A DNA stretch of 64,000 nt, from positions 22,884 through 86,883 of the forward strand of contig JAEWKK010000032.1 in NCBI GenBank assembly GCA_023386045.1, read 5' to 3'. The DNA is from Bacteroidota bacterium (GTDB lineage Bacteria; Bacteroidota; Bacteroidia; Chitinophagales; Chitinophagaceae). This document shows positions 8,233 to 15,936 of the stretch, one piece after another. The stretch's first letter is position 1, and the number at the start of each line of letters is the position of its first letter. Both the position numbers and the translations under genes were made by a program. The notes beneath the pieces are model-generated. The model was given only the letters and a program-made list of their open reading frames with translations. It had not been told where the DNA came from and did no database searches.

Positions 8233-8702
8233 TTCAATGACCTTTTAAAACTGTTGATAGAGTCGATCACTGACTGACGCGAGGAAAAGCTATCGATAAA
8301 GATCTGGTTATTGCGAACAGCTGCATGCCAGTTTGCTTTAATCGCTTCAGGACTATCAGCCGCAATTGTTTTCACCCCGGTGTAGTAATAAAAAACGGCA
8401 GGTTCAGGCACTTCATAGTCGAGGCCATATTTTTTAAAATAGGAAGTGGGAGGAAGGAGTACCAGAACTTTATCGCTGATTCCTTTATTTTTAAAGAATT
8501 GCGCAATAAATACAGAATGAACATAGGCATTGCCATAACGCAGTATTTTCCTGTATTCGGGATCTGTATGTTTCACCTGGATACCCAGGGCCTTCCAGTA
8601 AGGAAAATACCTTTTCAGCAACCATTCATTATTTTCTGGCAGCATAAAAAATCCGGTAAGCAAAATGATTCCGGCAGCAGTAAGTAACAGCTTTTTTTTC
8701 AT
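8229..8702 (-). CDS. Small membrane-anchored hypothetical protein
   Basis: The 157-residue protein has one N-terminal hydrophobic segment (residues 4-22) followed by a soluble domain containing WLLKRYFPYWKALG, FFKNKGISDKVLVLLPP and PAVFYYYTGVKTI. I do not recognise a family. The segment VLVLLPPTSY and the later VRNNQIFIDSF look like beta strands of a periplasmic domain. It is the first gene of a two-gene unit with the 465-residue membrane protein (ATGA overlap), so it may be that protein's partner. Confidence 0.7.
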   Translation of the reverse strand: MKKKLLLTAAGIILLTGFFMLPENNEWLLKRYFPYWKALGIQVKHTDPEYRKILRYGNAYVHSVFIAQFFKNKGISDKVLVLLPPTSYFKKYGLDYEVPEPAVFYYYTGVKTIAADSPEAIKANWHAAVRNNQIFIDSFSSRQSVIDSINSFKRSLK

Positions 8703-8780
8703 GTGAGCTTAAGGCTGCAAGAAAGGATGGAAAGCGGATAAATGCAAGCCTTTGGAGAAGATTCAATGGTTCGGTTCATA

Positions 8781-8829
8781 GTATGGCATATGGCATATAG
8801 CATATGGCATATGGCTTATGGCATATAGT
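8781..8829. repeat. CATATGGCATATAGC word array
   Basis: About five overlapping copies of GGCATATGGCATATAGC-like words lie just upstream of the chromate transporter. The same words recur near 39298-39315 and, in reverse orientation, near 63845-63876. No coding function is apparent. Confidence 0.7.
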
Positions 8830-8973
8830 AGATATGGTGGAAGTGCTATAATATAAAATGTATCATAGAATAGGTTAAAACTATATGTTGATACATGTTC
8901 GGGCAAGGGATGTTTATTTTTATGCCGGGCAGGTTTGAATTCAATTGAAATGTTTAGAAAGATTTTATAGTCA

Positions 8974-10119
8974 ATGGATAAAAAAACGAATGACAATAAA
9001 GGTTCAGAGCTCAGGGAAATCAGTAAGCTTTTCCTGAAGCTGGGTATTATAAGCTTTGGTGGTCCGGCTGTGCACATTGCCCTGATGCAGGAAGAGGTGG
9101 TTAAAAAAAGAAGATGGATGACAGAAGCTCATTTCCTGGATCTGGTGGGTGCCACCAGTTTAATTCCTGGTCCCAATTCCACTGAGATGACCATGCATAT
9201 CGGGCAGGAGAGGGCGGGCTGGAAAGGACTTGTAGTAGCTGGTGCCTGTTTCATTATTCCTGCTGTAATCATTACAGCAGTTTTTGCATGGTTGTATCAG
9301 CAATATGGGCAACTGCCCCAGGTGCAACCTTTCGTTTATGGTATCAAGCCTGCGATAATTGCTGTAGTGGTATCGCTGATGATCAGTCTTGGAAAAAAAG
9401 CAATCAAAAGTTTTGAACTGGCAGTTATTGGGCTGGCAGCAGCTATTGCCGTATTAATGGGTTTCAATGAAATCTTTGTACTCTTTGCCGGTGGATTTCT
9501 TGGCATGCTGATCTACCTGATGAAAAATAAAGCAAAGCAGGTTAATGGTATTTTTCCATTTGTTTTATTGCAGGTTTCTGACCCTTTAATAAATGTATCG
9601 GGAATCAAATTATTTCTCACCTTTCTAAAGATCGGATCAATATTATATGGTAGTGGTTATGTACTCTTTGCCTTTCTGGATGCAGAGTTAGTGGCAAAGG
9701 GTTTATTAACAAAACAGCAGCTCGTGGATGCCATAGCTGTGGGACAATTCACACCAGGTCCTGTATTTTCTTCAGCTACTTTCATAGGCTGGCAAATTGG
9801 TGGAGCAACTGGAGCTATAGCAGCTACAATAGGAATCTTTCTTCCCTCATTTTTATTTGTTGCCCTGCTCAATCCATTGATACCAGGATTAAGAAGATCA
9901 AAAATCATGAGTGCTTTTCTGGATGCCGTGAACATGGTTTCCATTGCCATCATCCTTTCCGTGATAGTTGAAATTGGAAGGATTACACTGCTTGACTGGA
10001 GAACAATCCTTATTGCATTGATCAGTTTTGGTGTTAGTTTTTATTTCAAAAAACTCAATTCGGCTTTTGTTATACTGGGAGGTGCTTTGCTGGGATATTT
10101 GTTAAGTATGGTGGGGTAG
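8974..10119 (+). CDS. chrA: Chromate/anion transporter of the CHR family
   Basis: At 381 residues this is a long-form CHR protein made of two homologous halves. The first half carries FGGPAVHIALMQEEVVKKRRWM, G-ATSLIPGPNSTEM and GW-G. The second repeats the theme with GYVLFAFLDAELVAKG, VGQFTPGPVFSSATFIG and the Gly-rich loop after it. About 10-12 membrane helices are visible. The family exports chromate or imports sulfate-like anions using the membrane potential; the substrate here is inferred. The ATG at 8974 precedes a charged N-terminus. A strong rho-independent terminator follows at 10177. Confidence 0.9.
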   Translation: MDKKTNDNKGSELREISKLFLKLGIISFGGPAVHIALMQEEVVKKRRWMTEAHFLDLVGATSLIPGPNSTEMTMHIGQERAGWKGLVVAGACFIIPAVIITAVFAWLYQQYGQLPQVQPFVYGIKPAIIAVVVSLMISLGKKAIKSFELAVIGLAAAIAVLMGFNEIFVLFAGGFLGMLIYLMKNKAKQVNGIFPFVLLQVSDPLINVSGIKLFLTFLKIGSILYGSGYVLFAFLDAELVAKGLLTKQQLVDAIAVGQFTPGPVFSSATFIGWQIGGATGAIAATIGIFLPSFLFVALLNPLIPGLRRSKIMSAFLDAVNMVSIAIILSVIVEIGRITLLDWRTILIALISFGVSFYFKKLNSAFVILGGALLGYLLSMVG

Positions 10120-10176
10120 TGGTCAATAACAATCATTGTCAGGACTCGATTCTAATCCCGATAAATTACAAATAAG

Positions 10177-10218
10177 AAAGCGAGACAAACACTCTACACA
10201 TTTCGCTCTCGCTTTTTT
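10177..10218 (+). terminator. Rho-independent terminator after chrA
   Basis: AAAGCGAGA (10177-10185) pairs with TCTCGCTTT (10207-10215) around a 21-nt loop, and is followed by a T-run. It closes the chrA transcript. Confidence 0.8.
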
Positions 10219-10220
10219 GT

Positions 10221-10380
10221 CTGGCTTCGCCCATGCGCCTACGATGAAGCTTTGGCGTAAGCTACGAAGCCCACAAATGAAAAGCCCACCTTCGCCAGAT
10301 GCTTAGGTGGGTGAAAAATTGTCGGGCACTGCCCGATGAAGCCCATAATAAAGCCCGCCTTCGCATAAGCTTCGGCGGGC
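10221..10380 (-). repeat. Palindromic repeat tail of tRNA-Pro(GGG)
   Basis: Read on the minus strand from 10380, the tail starts with GCCCGCC/GGCGGGC (10353-10380), nearly identical to 2689-2716. It continues with a small palindrome TCGGGCACTGCCCGA (10322-10336), CCCACCT/AGGTGGG (10285-10311), and then TGGGCTTCGTAGCTTACGCC and TAGGCGCATGGGCGAAGCC. These follow the same order as in the tail of the tRNA-Pro at 2611. It begins 4 nt after the tRNA 3' end. Confidence 0.85.
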
Positions 10381-10384
10381 GTAG

Positions 10385-10458
10385 TCGGGTGGACTGGATT
10401 CGAACCAGCGACCCCTTGCACCCCATGCAAGTACGCTACCGGGCTGCGCCACCACCCG
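10385..10458 (-). tRNA. tRNA-Pro (anticodon GGG)
   Basis: A 74-nt cloverleaf lies on the minus strand. Acceptor CGGGTGG pairs with CCACCCG, and the discriminator A is at 10385. The anticodon stem CTTGC/GCAAG encloses ATGGGGT, giving anticodon GGG for CCC and CCU codons. The T-arm is GGTTCGAATCC. CCA is not encoded. The body closely matches the tRNA-Pro at 2611-2684, and both are followed at +4 nt by the same palindrome. Confidence 0.95.
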
Positions 10459-10510
10459 AATTTCTTCGGAAATTATTCTGTCAATTCTTAGTTGCTACAG
10501 CCATAGTTCT

Positions 10511-10570
10511 TTTGAACCAGCGACCCTCCCGACCTTGTCGGGATACGCTACCGGGCTGCGCCACCACCCG
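10511..10570 (-). pseudogene. Truncated, scrambled tRNA-Pro copy
   Basis: The minus strand reproduces the 5' acceptor half CGGGTGG and the D-arm GGCGCAGCCCGGTAGCGTA of the neighbouring tRNA-Pro(GGG). It then has a different anticodon arm, TCCCG/CGGGA, with loop ACAAGGT that lacks U33. The match resumes with GGGTCGCTGGTTC and breaks off, so the 3' half of the T-arm and the acceptor strand are absent. It cannot form a full cloverleaf. It is a partial duplicate 5' of the intact gene. Confidence 0.8.
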
Positions 10571-10637
10571 TAATTGGGCAGCAAATTTATGGAATTCAAT
10601 TCAATTTGATCAGCCTTCCTTAGTTTGCAAAATAATT

Positions 10638-11237
10638 ATGACCACTGAAAGAAGAAACAGGATCGAAAACGTGCTTAAAAAAAGGCAAAACGACCTGACC
10701 GTTGTCCTTGAAAATGTATTTGATCCTCATAATATCTCCGCTGTCATGCGCAGCTGCGATGCTGTGGGCATCGAAGAGATCTACGTGCTTAATACAAGAA
10801 TACCTCTCCATAAAAAATGGGGTGCCCGCAGCAGCAGCAGTGCCGCCAAATGGCTCACCATTCATCAATTTGATCAGGCGGATGCCTGCTTTGCTGCGCT
10901 TCGCAAACGCTACTCCACCATTTTAACGACGCATCTTTCCACAGATGCCGTAAGTTTATATGAAGTGGATCTGACCAAAAGCATAGCGCTTGTATTTGGT
11001 AACGAACACGCGGGAGTAAGCGAAGAGATCAGGCAAATGGCTGATGGAAATTTTATCATCCCTCAGGTAGGAATGATACAGTCGCTGAACATCAGCGTTG
11101 CCTGCGCGGTCAGTCTCTATGAAGCCTTCCGTCAAAAAACGGTTGCCGGACATTACCATGAGCAAAAACTGACTTCATCAGAATATGCATCATTAAGTAA
11201 ACAATGGGGAATGTATGAGGAAACTACTGGCCTGTAA
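10638..11237 (+). CDS. trmH: tRNA (guanosine-18-2'-O)-methyltransferase TrmH
   Basis: The 199-residue protein is a SpoU/SPOUT enzyme. Motif 1 is FDPHNISAVMRSCDAVG, motif 2 is LVFGNEHAGVS, and motif 3 is IPQVGMIQSLNISVACAV, which form the SAM-binding trefoil knot. TrmH methylates the ribose of G18 in the D-loop of tRNAs. The frame is open upstream to 10299, but that part crosses the tRNA-Pro and its repeats. The ATG at 10638 gives normal family length and is therefore chosen. Its 3' end overlaps the TlpA-like start by 23 nt. It lies immediately after two tRNA-Pro loci, which may be coincidence. Confidence 0.92.
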   Translation: MTTERRNRIENVLKKRQNDLTVVLENVFDPHNISAVMRSCDAVGIEEIYVLNTRIPLHKKWGARSSSSAAKWLTIHQFDQADACFAALRKRYSTILTTHLSTDAVSLYEVDLTKSIALVFGNEHAGVSEEIRQMADGNFIIPQVGMIQSLNISVACAVSLYEAFRQKTVAGHYHEQKLTSSEYASLSKQWGMYEETTGL

Positions 11238-11721
11238 TTTTTTTGCTCTGATATTTCTGCTTTCATCAGGCGATCTATTTGCACAACCTGCCACAAGAGA
11301 TACGATTGTTAAATGGAAGCTCGCTGATTTGCAATCGGCCATCAACAATGCCCAACAACCTACCATTTTTAATTTCTGGGCTAGCTTTTGCAAACCCTGC
11401 ATCGAAGAGATCCCACATTTTGAACAACTGGTGAAAAAATACGACAGTGCTGGCATACAGCTCATACTTGTGAGCCTGGATATGCGCGAAGCCTATCCCA
11501 AAATAAAAAGCTTTGCTGCCAAAAGAAAATTCACTTCACCTATCAGATTTCTTGATGAAACAAATGCTGATCTTTTTTGTCCTGCAGTAGACGAAAGCTG
11601 GTCGGGTTCCATTCCTGCAAGTTTATTCATCAATCCCCAAACCGGTTATCGTAAATTCTATGAACAGTCTCTAACTAAAAAAGAACTGGAGCAGGAGATC
11701 CTTCGATTGATCGGTAATTGA
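11215..11721 (+). CDS. TlpA/ResA-like thioredoxin-fold protein
   Basis: The 168-residue protein has a signal peptide (MRKLLACNFFALIFLLSS, ending near LFAQ) and a thioredoxin fold with active site WASFCKPCIEE. The cis-Pro region is GSIPASLFI. TlpA-type proteins reduce periplasmic disulfides, for example in cytochrome c or copper-site assembly; the partner here is unknown. The gene overlaps trmH by 23 nt. Its last 136 nt plus 39 nt downstream are duplicated at 14926-15100 with about 89% identity, bracketing the AT-rich segment in between. Confidence 0.9.
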   Translation: MRKLLACNFFALIFLLSSGDLFAQPATRDTIVKWKLADLQSAINNAQQPTIFNFWASFCKPCIEEIPHFEQLVKKYDSAGIQLILVSLDMREAYPKIKSFAAKRKFTSPIRFLDETNADLFCPAVDESWSGSIPASLFINPQTGYRKFYEQSLTKKELEQEILRLIGN

Positions 11722-11760
11722 ACATCGTATGGTTGACCTGGAAACCGGGACAATTCCATT
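11586..11760 (+). repeat. Direct repeat A: 3' end of the TlpA-like gene
   Basis: This stretch aligns without gaps to 14926-15100 (offset 3340). By hand count there are about 19 mismatches in 175 positions. It covers the last 45 codons and 39 nt of flanking DNA, and similarity stops abruptly at both ends. The remaining gap to 11969 shows only AT-rich sequence with no supported gene. Confidence 0.88.
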
Positions 11761-11969
11761 GGACAAAATAATTTTCTTTAAGTCTACTCTGGTCGCTGTT
11801 TTGCTTAGCGGCTCCTATTTTATTCGTGCGATCGATTTCGGTTTATGAGGGTAGGATTGCGAAAATTTCTGGAAAAAGCAATTCTAGTTTGTTTTTCAAT
11901 GGTCAAAGCAATTTCAATGGTTGGTCCTTTAACTTTTTCAATTTTGTTATTTTACTTACATTAATTTGT

Positions 11970-12638
11970 TCACTCAACAGCTGCAGTTTCTTCAATGCCG
12001 TTGATGATTGCCTTTTTCGAAAGTCCAACCCTACTATCTACCCCAAGTTTTCTAAATAATTTGCCACGTATTTTATCGGCCCGGGTTTCAGAAATACCCA
12101 TTATTCCAGCTATTGCATAATAACTTAAATCAGAAGAAATTAATTCGAGAAATCTCCACTCTTCTTTGGAAAACTCCAGATTCTTGAGATCTTTTTTACT
12201 TATATTTTTAAACATTCCTTTTAAACGATATTTGGAAATTGAATCTCCAATATAGTAACCATATTCTTTAACGCTGTGAATCGCCATTTTTAATATTTCA
12301 ATAGATTCATTTTTTCTAAGAAATGCAGATGCACCAGCTTCAGTTAATCTTCCAATAGTTAGTTCATTATCGCAACTGCTTAAAATAATTACAGGCATAT
12401 ATGGATATTTTACTTGTAGCCACTCAATCGCATCAAAGCCATTCATCTCAGGCATTCTTATATCCAACAACAAAACATCAGGTAGTTTGTTGAGTTCTAA
12501 TTCTTTCTGCATTTTTTTTCCATTCCCTGCTTCTAATGTAACCTTAAAATTTTCAATTTGGTTAAGAAAATAGGCAAGAGTTGAACGAAATATGGCATGG
12601 TCATCGACAATACCAATAGTGATAGAATGTTTGTTCAA
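11970..12638 (-). CDS. NarL/LuxR-family response regulator (orphan)
   Basis: The 222-residue protein has a receiver domain (about 5-125) with acidic pocket D12/D13, phosphoacceptor D59 in LLLDIRMPEMNGFDA and K109 in FLRKNES. A C-terminal LuxR-type helix-turn-helix follows (about 150-212, with YYAIAGIMGISETRADKIR and KLFRKLGV). It should bind DNA when phosphorylated. No histidine kinase is in the window. It lies in the AT-rich segment, divergent from three secreted or membrane genes it might control. The binding site is not evident. Confidence 0.9.
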   Translation of the reverse strand: MNKHSITIGIVDDHAIFRSTLAYFLNQIENFKVTLEAGNGKKMQKELELNKLPDVLLLDIRMPEMNGFDAIEWLQVKYPYMPVIILSSCDNELTIGRLTEAGASAFLRKNESIEILKMAIHSVKEYGYYIGDSISKYRLKGMFKNISKKDLKNLEFSKEEWRFLELISSDLSYYAIAGIMGISETRADKIRGKLFRKLGVDSRVGLSKKAIINGIEETAAVE

Positions 12639-12848
12639 GGCGTTTTTGTTGAGATAGTTAGCTAAAAAGAGATGTAAATATAGTAAATATTTAAATAAAA
12701 GTAAATGTTTGAGTTGATGAATAAATTAATTTATAGAAATTATTTGGAGGAATTTCTCTTTTTTGTATTAAGTATTAGTACGGGTGTTAGGGCTAATCTT
12801 CTCTAAAAAAAAGGTGGTTTTACGCCACTTTATGGAGTATGAGAGATT

Positions 12849-12856
12849 TAGTTTTG
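12849..12856 (+). promoter_or_regulatory. Candidate -7 element TAGTTTTG
   Basis: TAGTTTTG fits the Bacteroidota TAnnTTTG -7 consensus and lies about 87 nt before the secreted Cys-rich gene. No convincing -33 TTG is seen. The rest of 12639-12943 is AT-rich. A short hairpin, GTGG/CCAC around TTTTACG (12814-12828), lies upstream of the -7 match. Confidence 0.35.
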
Positions 12857-12943
12857 TGAAATCAATTGCAATTGTTACGGGTACAAAAAGCCGAAAACCG
12901 GACTATAAATAGAGTAGGCATTAATATCTTCTTAAACAAAAAA

Positions 12944-13525
12944 ATGAAAAAATTATTTTTAATTGCACTTTTAAGTTCAATGACCTTCATTACAAGCTTT
13001 GCTCAAAATGATTCAAACTTTGTAATTCCCAAGAATGATGATCTTACAAGTTATACAAATGATGGATTTAAAATTACCGCTTCAGATGTTTATTCAAAAC
13101 TATCAGAATTTAAAAGAAAAATTGAAATATTTGATAATAACAATAATCCATTTGGCGTAGCTTACATTAAATTGGTATCAGCAAATTCTGATGAAAATAT
13201 TTATGATAAAATAAAAAATGATCCTAATAATTTTTCTGGCACATTGACTATTGAGGTTGACGACTTAATTGTTTACAGCAATACTATAACCAATGGAATA
13301 GCGGCTAGTAATAGAACACCAGAACCTTTTTATAATGGAAGTCTTAGCTGTACTATATCAACTGTACATGATTGCGTATCATATAGTATCGATGAGATGA
13401 ATTGGGTTGAATATACAGTGTGCTTAGCTGCAGCACCTGGATGTTATATTGAACAATGGCTGAGCTGCCAGTGGGAAGTTTGTCATAATCACATGCAATA
13501 TACCAATCCATTCCCTAAACGTTAA
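12944..13525 (+). CDS. Secreted Cys-rich hypothetical protein
   Basis: The 193-residue protein has a signal peptide (MKKLFLIALLSSMTFITSFAQ). The frame is open to 12866, but the ATG at 12944 begins the signal peptide and is chosen. The middle is Asn/Asp/Lys-rich (for example NNNNPFG). The C-terminal 60 residues carry six Cys in SCT, DCV, VCL, GCY, SCQ and VCH plus aromatic residues, so disulfides are likely. I do not recognise a family. Codon use is strongly AT-biased: 13081-13140 has about 10 G+C in 60. It is the first gene of a same-strand set facing the response regulator. Confidence 0.75.
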   Translation: MKKLFLIALLSSMTFITSFAQNDSNFVIPKNDDLTSYTNDGFKITASDVYSKLSEFKRKIEIFDNNNNPFGVAYIKLVSANSDENIYDKIKNDPNNFSGTLTIEVDDLIVYSNTITNGIAASNRTPEPFYNGSLSCTISTVHDCVSYSIDEMNWVEYTVCLAAAPGCYIEQWLSCQWEVCHNHMQYTNPFPKR

Positions 13526-13549
13526 TAAAACCTTTTAATAAACTCCTGT

Positions 13550-13738
13550 ATGTCTAAAGAAATGATTCTTATCCTTGCCTCTGTTTTATTTTTGTTTTTA
13601 GCAATATTTACAATTAATAAAATTAGCAAACTCAACGTTAGTAAATCGTATAAAACTGCTTTGATATATATAACTATTGTCGTTCCAATAATAGGCTTTA
13701 TTTTAGCTATGAGAGAAGGAAGGAAATCTAATATTTAG
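13550..13738 (+). CDS. Small two-helix membrane protein
   Basis: The 62-residue protein has two hydrophobic helices (about 4-22 and 37-54) joined by a basic loop (KISKLNVSKSYK) and ends in REGRKSNI. It lies 24 nt after the Cys-rich secreted gene on the same strand. The family is not recognised. Size and position would suit an accessory or immunity-type membrane protein, but that is speculation. Confidence 0.6.
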   Translation: MSKEMILILASVLFLFLAIFTINKISKLNVSKSYKTALIYITIVVPIIGFILAMREGRKSNI

Positions 13739-13822
13739 GCTTATAATTTATTTAGATGAGCAGCCCTTTAAAAAATAGGTTGCTCATCTAACTACTCTTC
13801 AGTATCTAAATACCAGTCTATA

Positions 13823-14881
13823 GTGTCAAATAGAAAGTTATTACCTGCAATTTTAATAATTTTATCGACTAACTTTTCTTATAGTCAAAATATAGAACTA
13901 TCTAAAAAACCAGGTTTAGAAAATTTCACGTCAAAAGTTTCTCCCATCAATAAACAATTTGCTGCTACTGTTGATTTTGTTGATGCTGCCATTTCGTCCA
14001 TCAGTTCTTTCATTTCATTAATTAAAAAAGAAAACTACCGTACCAAAATAATTTCTTTCAATAATCCCACTTCATCAGACATTGGTTTTTCATTAGAAAA
14101 CGAGATACAAACTGCATTAAAACCAATGTTGGCAAAAGCGAAAAACACAAACATCAACAAATTCAGTTCTGTTGTTTCAAGCCTTTTATCAACCCAAAAT
14201 AAAACTATAGGTGTAAAGTCTGCATTGAATTTGGTTAACCCTGTTTTCCCAACTCTATTGAGTATTGTTGGAACATTGACTATTCAGGAGAAAAAAATTA
14301 CGAGAGAAGATTTAGATTCTTTTATTCTCATCACTTCAAAATATTTTGTACAGTATGAAAAACTTAATCAAAGCAATATTTTATTTGATCATAACATTGA
14401 TAAGTTAAACACCAAACTAAAGGATTTGCAGTTTGATGTAAAGGAATACATGCTTGATATTATTATTGTCATTAATCCGCAAATACAACGCAGTACTATT
14501 AAGAATTTAAGTACTGAAGAATTGCTCCTTAAATATTTGGATAAATACAAACTGTCGTTTATCGTAGAACCGCAAAGCAGTTTGGCTACGCGAGTCTATC
14601 CATCCGACGGTATAAAAGGTGCAAAGGAAATATCATCTAACTTGCAAAAACTTTTTGCAGAATATCAATTGGTTTATACAGAAAATTACCAGCAGATTAA
14701 AAGTATTCTAACCGATTCAAAAACACTTGGTAAAAGTATCAACCAAAAACAAGTGGATGTTTCTTTAAAGGAATTAGAAGAACTCTATACAGAAAGCAAA
14801 GCATCAGATGTAATGAGCTTAAGATTAAATACAATTACAGAAAGATTGAAAATGCTTGTGGCTACTGAGCAATTGTTGTGA
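13823..14881 (+). CDS. Secreted alpha-helical hypothetical protein
   Basis: The 352-residue protein starts at GTG 13823, which gives a clean signal peptide (LLPAILIILSTNFSYS, then Q). The mature part is Lys/Ser/Asn-rich and mostly helical by appearance, with a possible hydrophobic hairpin at about 40-60 (AISSISSFISLIKK) and a Leu-heptad C-terminus. There are almost no Cys residues. No family is recognised. It is the last gene of the AT-rich segment and ends 45 nt before the duplicated thioredoxin fragment. Confidence 0.7.
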   Translation: MSNRKLLPAILIILSTNFSYSQNIELSKKPGLENFTSKVSPINKQFAATVDFVDAAISSISSFISLIKKENYRTKIISFNNPTSSDIGFSLENEIQTALKPMLAKAKNTNINKFSSVVSSLLSTQNKTIGVKSALNLVNPVFPTLLSIVGTLTIQEKKITREDLDSFILITSKYFVQYEKLNQSNILFDHNIDKLNTKLKDLQFDVKEYMLDIIIVINPQIQRSTIKNLSTEELLLKYLDKYKLSFIVEPQSSLATRVYPSDGIKGAKEISSNLQKLFAEYQLVYTENYQQIKSILTDSKTLGKSINQKQVDVSLKELEELYTESKASDVMSLRLNTITERLKMLVATEQLL

Positions 14882-14925
14882 ATTTACAGTTTTAATACCG
14901 GATACATTAAAAAGAATACAAGGCT

Positions 14926-15061
14926 AGTGGATGAAAGCTGGTCAGGTTCCATTCTTGCCAGTTTATTCATCAATCCTCAAACCGGTTATCGTAAATTCTT
15001 TGAACAGTCTTTAACTAAAAAAGAACTGGAGCAGGAGATCCTTCGATTGATCAATAATTGA
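14926..15061 (+). pseudogene. Orphan 3' fragment of the TlpA-like gene (direct repeat B)
   Basis: This fragment encodes the last 45 residues of the thioredoxin at 11215-11721 (VDESWSGSILASLFINPQ, through EQEILRLINN) with the same stop codon. It has no start, signal peptide or active site. The match continues non-coding to 15100. It is either the displaced original gene end or a later duplication. Its reading frame is intact despite about 11% nucleotide divergence. Confidence 0.85.
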
Positions 15062-15111
15062 ACATCTGTTGGTTGATTTGAAAACCTGGGCAAATCCATT
15101 GCTGAAAGTTG

Positions 15112-15172
15112 TTTAGAAAGTACAAGTGAGTGACACAACAGGAGTTCATAGTAGTAATTCAGCTGACTAAAA
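15112..15172 (-). repeat. GTGTCACTCACTT element, copy 2
   Basis: The reverse complement carries CAGCT, 29 nt, then GTGTCACTCACTTGTACTTTCT, the same spacing as the other copies. The plus strand reads KVQVSDTTGVHSSNSAD then stop. It starts 12 nt after direct repeat B. The rest of 15173-15417 holds no gene I can support. Confidence 0.75.
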
Positions 15173-15417
15173 AATTGTAGAAAAACTTACAAGCAGGCCG
15201 CTATCACCATTGATGATTTAATCAGTAATAGTAGGGGATTGATGGAGCTTTTATGAGATTTTGTTACCCGGCTTTCTATTTTCTATGTAGCTTTTGTTGC
15301 GTCGCACACTTCAGGGCCTTGTCTTCTCATCAAGTTTTTTGAAAGACTTTCCTCCTATAAACAAAAAGCTTTCTCTAACAACTTTCACCAATACTAAAAC
15401 AGGCTCATGAATGCTAT

Positions 15418-15455
15418 AACTCGTGAACTTGTGAACTAATAAACTTGTGAACTAT
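15418..15455. repeat. CTCGTGAACT word array
   Basis: Successive copies of CTCGTGAACTTGTGAACT-like words. The same words form the arrays at 47803-47841 and 48009-48050. Confidence 0.65.
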
Positions 15456-15521
15456 CTATTGGCACAGGTTTTGACCAACTAATACTGTCCGTTGCTACTG
15501 AAAACAGCCCTATCTATGCGA

Positions 15522-15560
15522 AACCGGTCCGTAGTACCCCACGACCGGTTTTATTTTTTT
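15522..15560 (+). terminator. Rho-independent terminator
   Basis: AACCGGTC (15522-15529) pairs with GACCGGTT (15543-15550), followed by TTATTTTTTT. It is oriented for plus-strand transcripts leaving the AT-rich segment and lies at the end of the convergent 93-residue gene. Confidence 0.75.
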
Positions 15561-15840
15561 ATGCTACTGCCGCCGGATCACCGCCTCCTCGTCTTCGTCC
15601 TTCCAGTAGTGGTTTTGCTTTTAACTCCACCGCATATCCAATATCATCCGCCAGACTTCCATCCTGCTGTGAACTCACCCAGTGTCTTCCTTCCTTTCTT
15701 AATACCAATTCCCTTGGGGGTATATGAGTAGGCTGTCCGTTATAGCTTGACAGTACGGCAACGCATTCTCTTTCTCCTCTGACCTGCACATCATAATGTG
15801 CAAGCGCTCCATTATATAATTCTGCTGCTGTAACTTCCAT
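15559..15840 (-). CDS. Small hypothetical protein
   Basis: The 93-residue protein contains AAELYNGALAHYDVQVRG, VLSSYNGQPTHIPPREL and RHWVSSQQDGSLADDIGYAV, and ends in a Gly/Arg-rich tail. It has no signal or membrane segment. It resembles small Bacteroidota cytosolic proteins with an HW-S core, but I cannot name a family. The tail overlaps the opposing terminator region, so the true C-terminus could be shorter. Confidence 0.55.
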   Translation of the reverse strand: MEVTAAELYNGALAHYDVQVRGERECVAVLSSYNGQPTHIPPRELVLRKEGRHWVSSQQDGSLADDIGYAVELKAKPLLEGRRRGGGDPAAVA

Positions 15841-15936
15841 AACAATTCATTTTAAATTTATTTATTTCCAAACATGATGCCTGAAGAGGAGCTGGTGAAA
15901 TAAAACCCCAATAAATCATTCATTGTTCACGCTGTT

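Noticed and set aside
10239..10430. 63-residue minus-strand ORF
   Set aside because: It spans the tRNA-Pro(GGG) gene and its repeat tail, not a protein gene.
10299..10637. N-terminal extension of TrmH
   Set aside because: It crosses the tRNA-Pro and tRNA relic; family length and motifs are complete from ATG 10638.
11826..12059. 77-residue plus-strand ORF
   Set aside because: It overlaps the convincing response regulator antisense, and the rest is low-complexity AT-rich sequence.
15492..15731. 79-residue Pro-rich plus-strand ORF
   Set aside because: It lies antisense to the 93-residue gene and across a terminator; composition looks like an antisense shadow.
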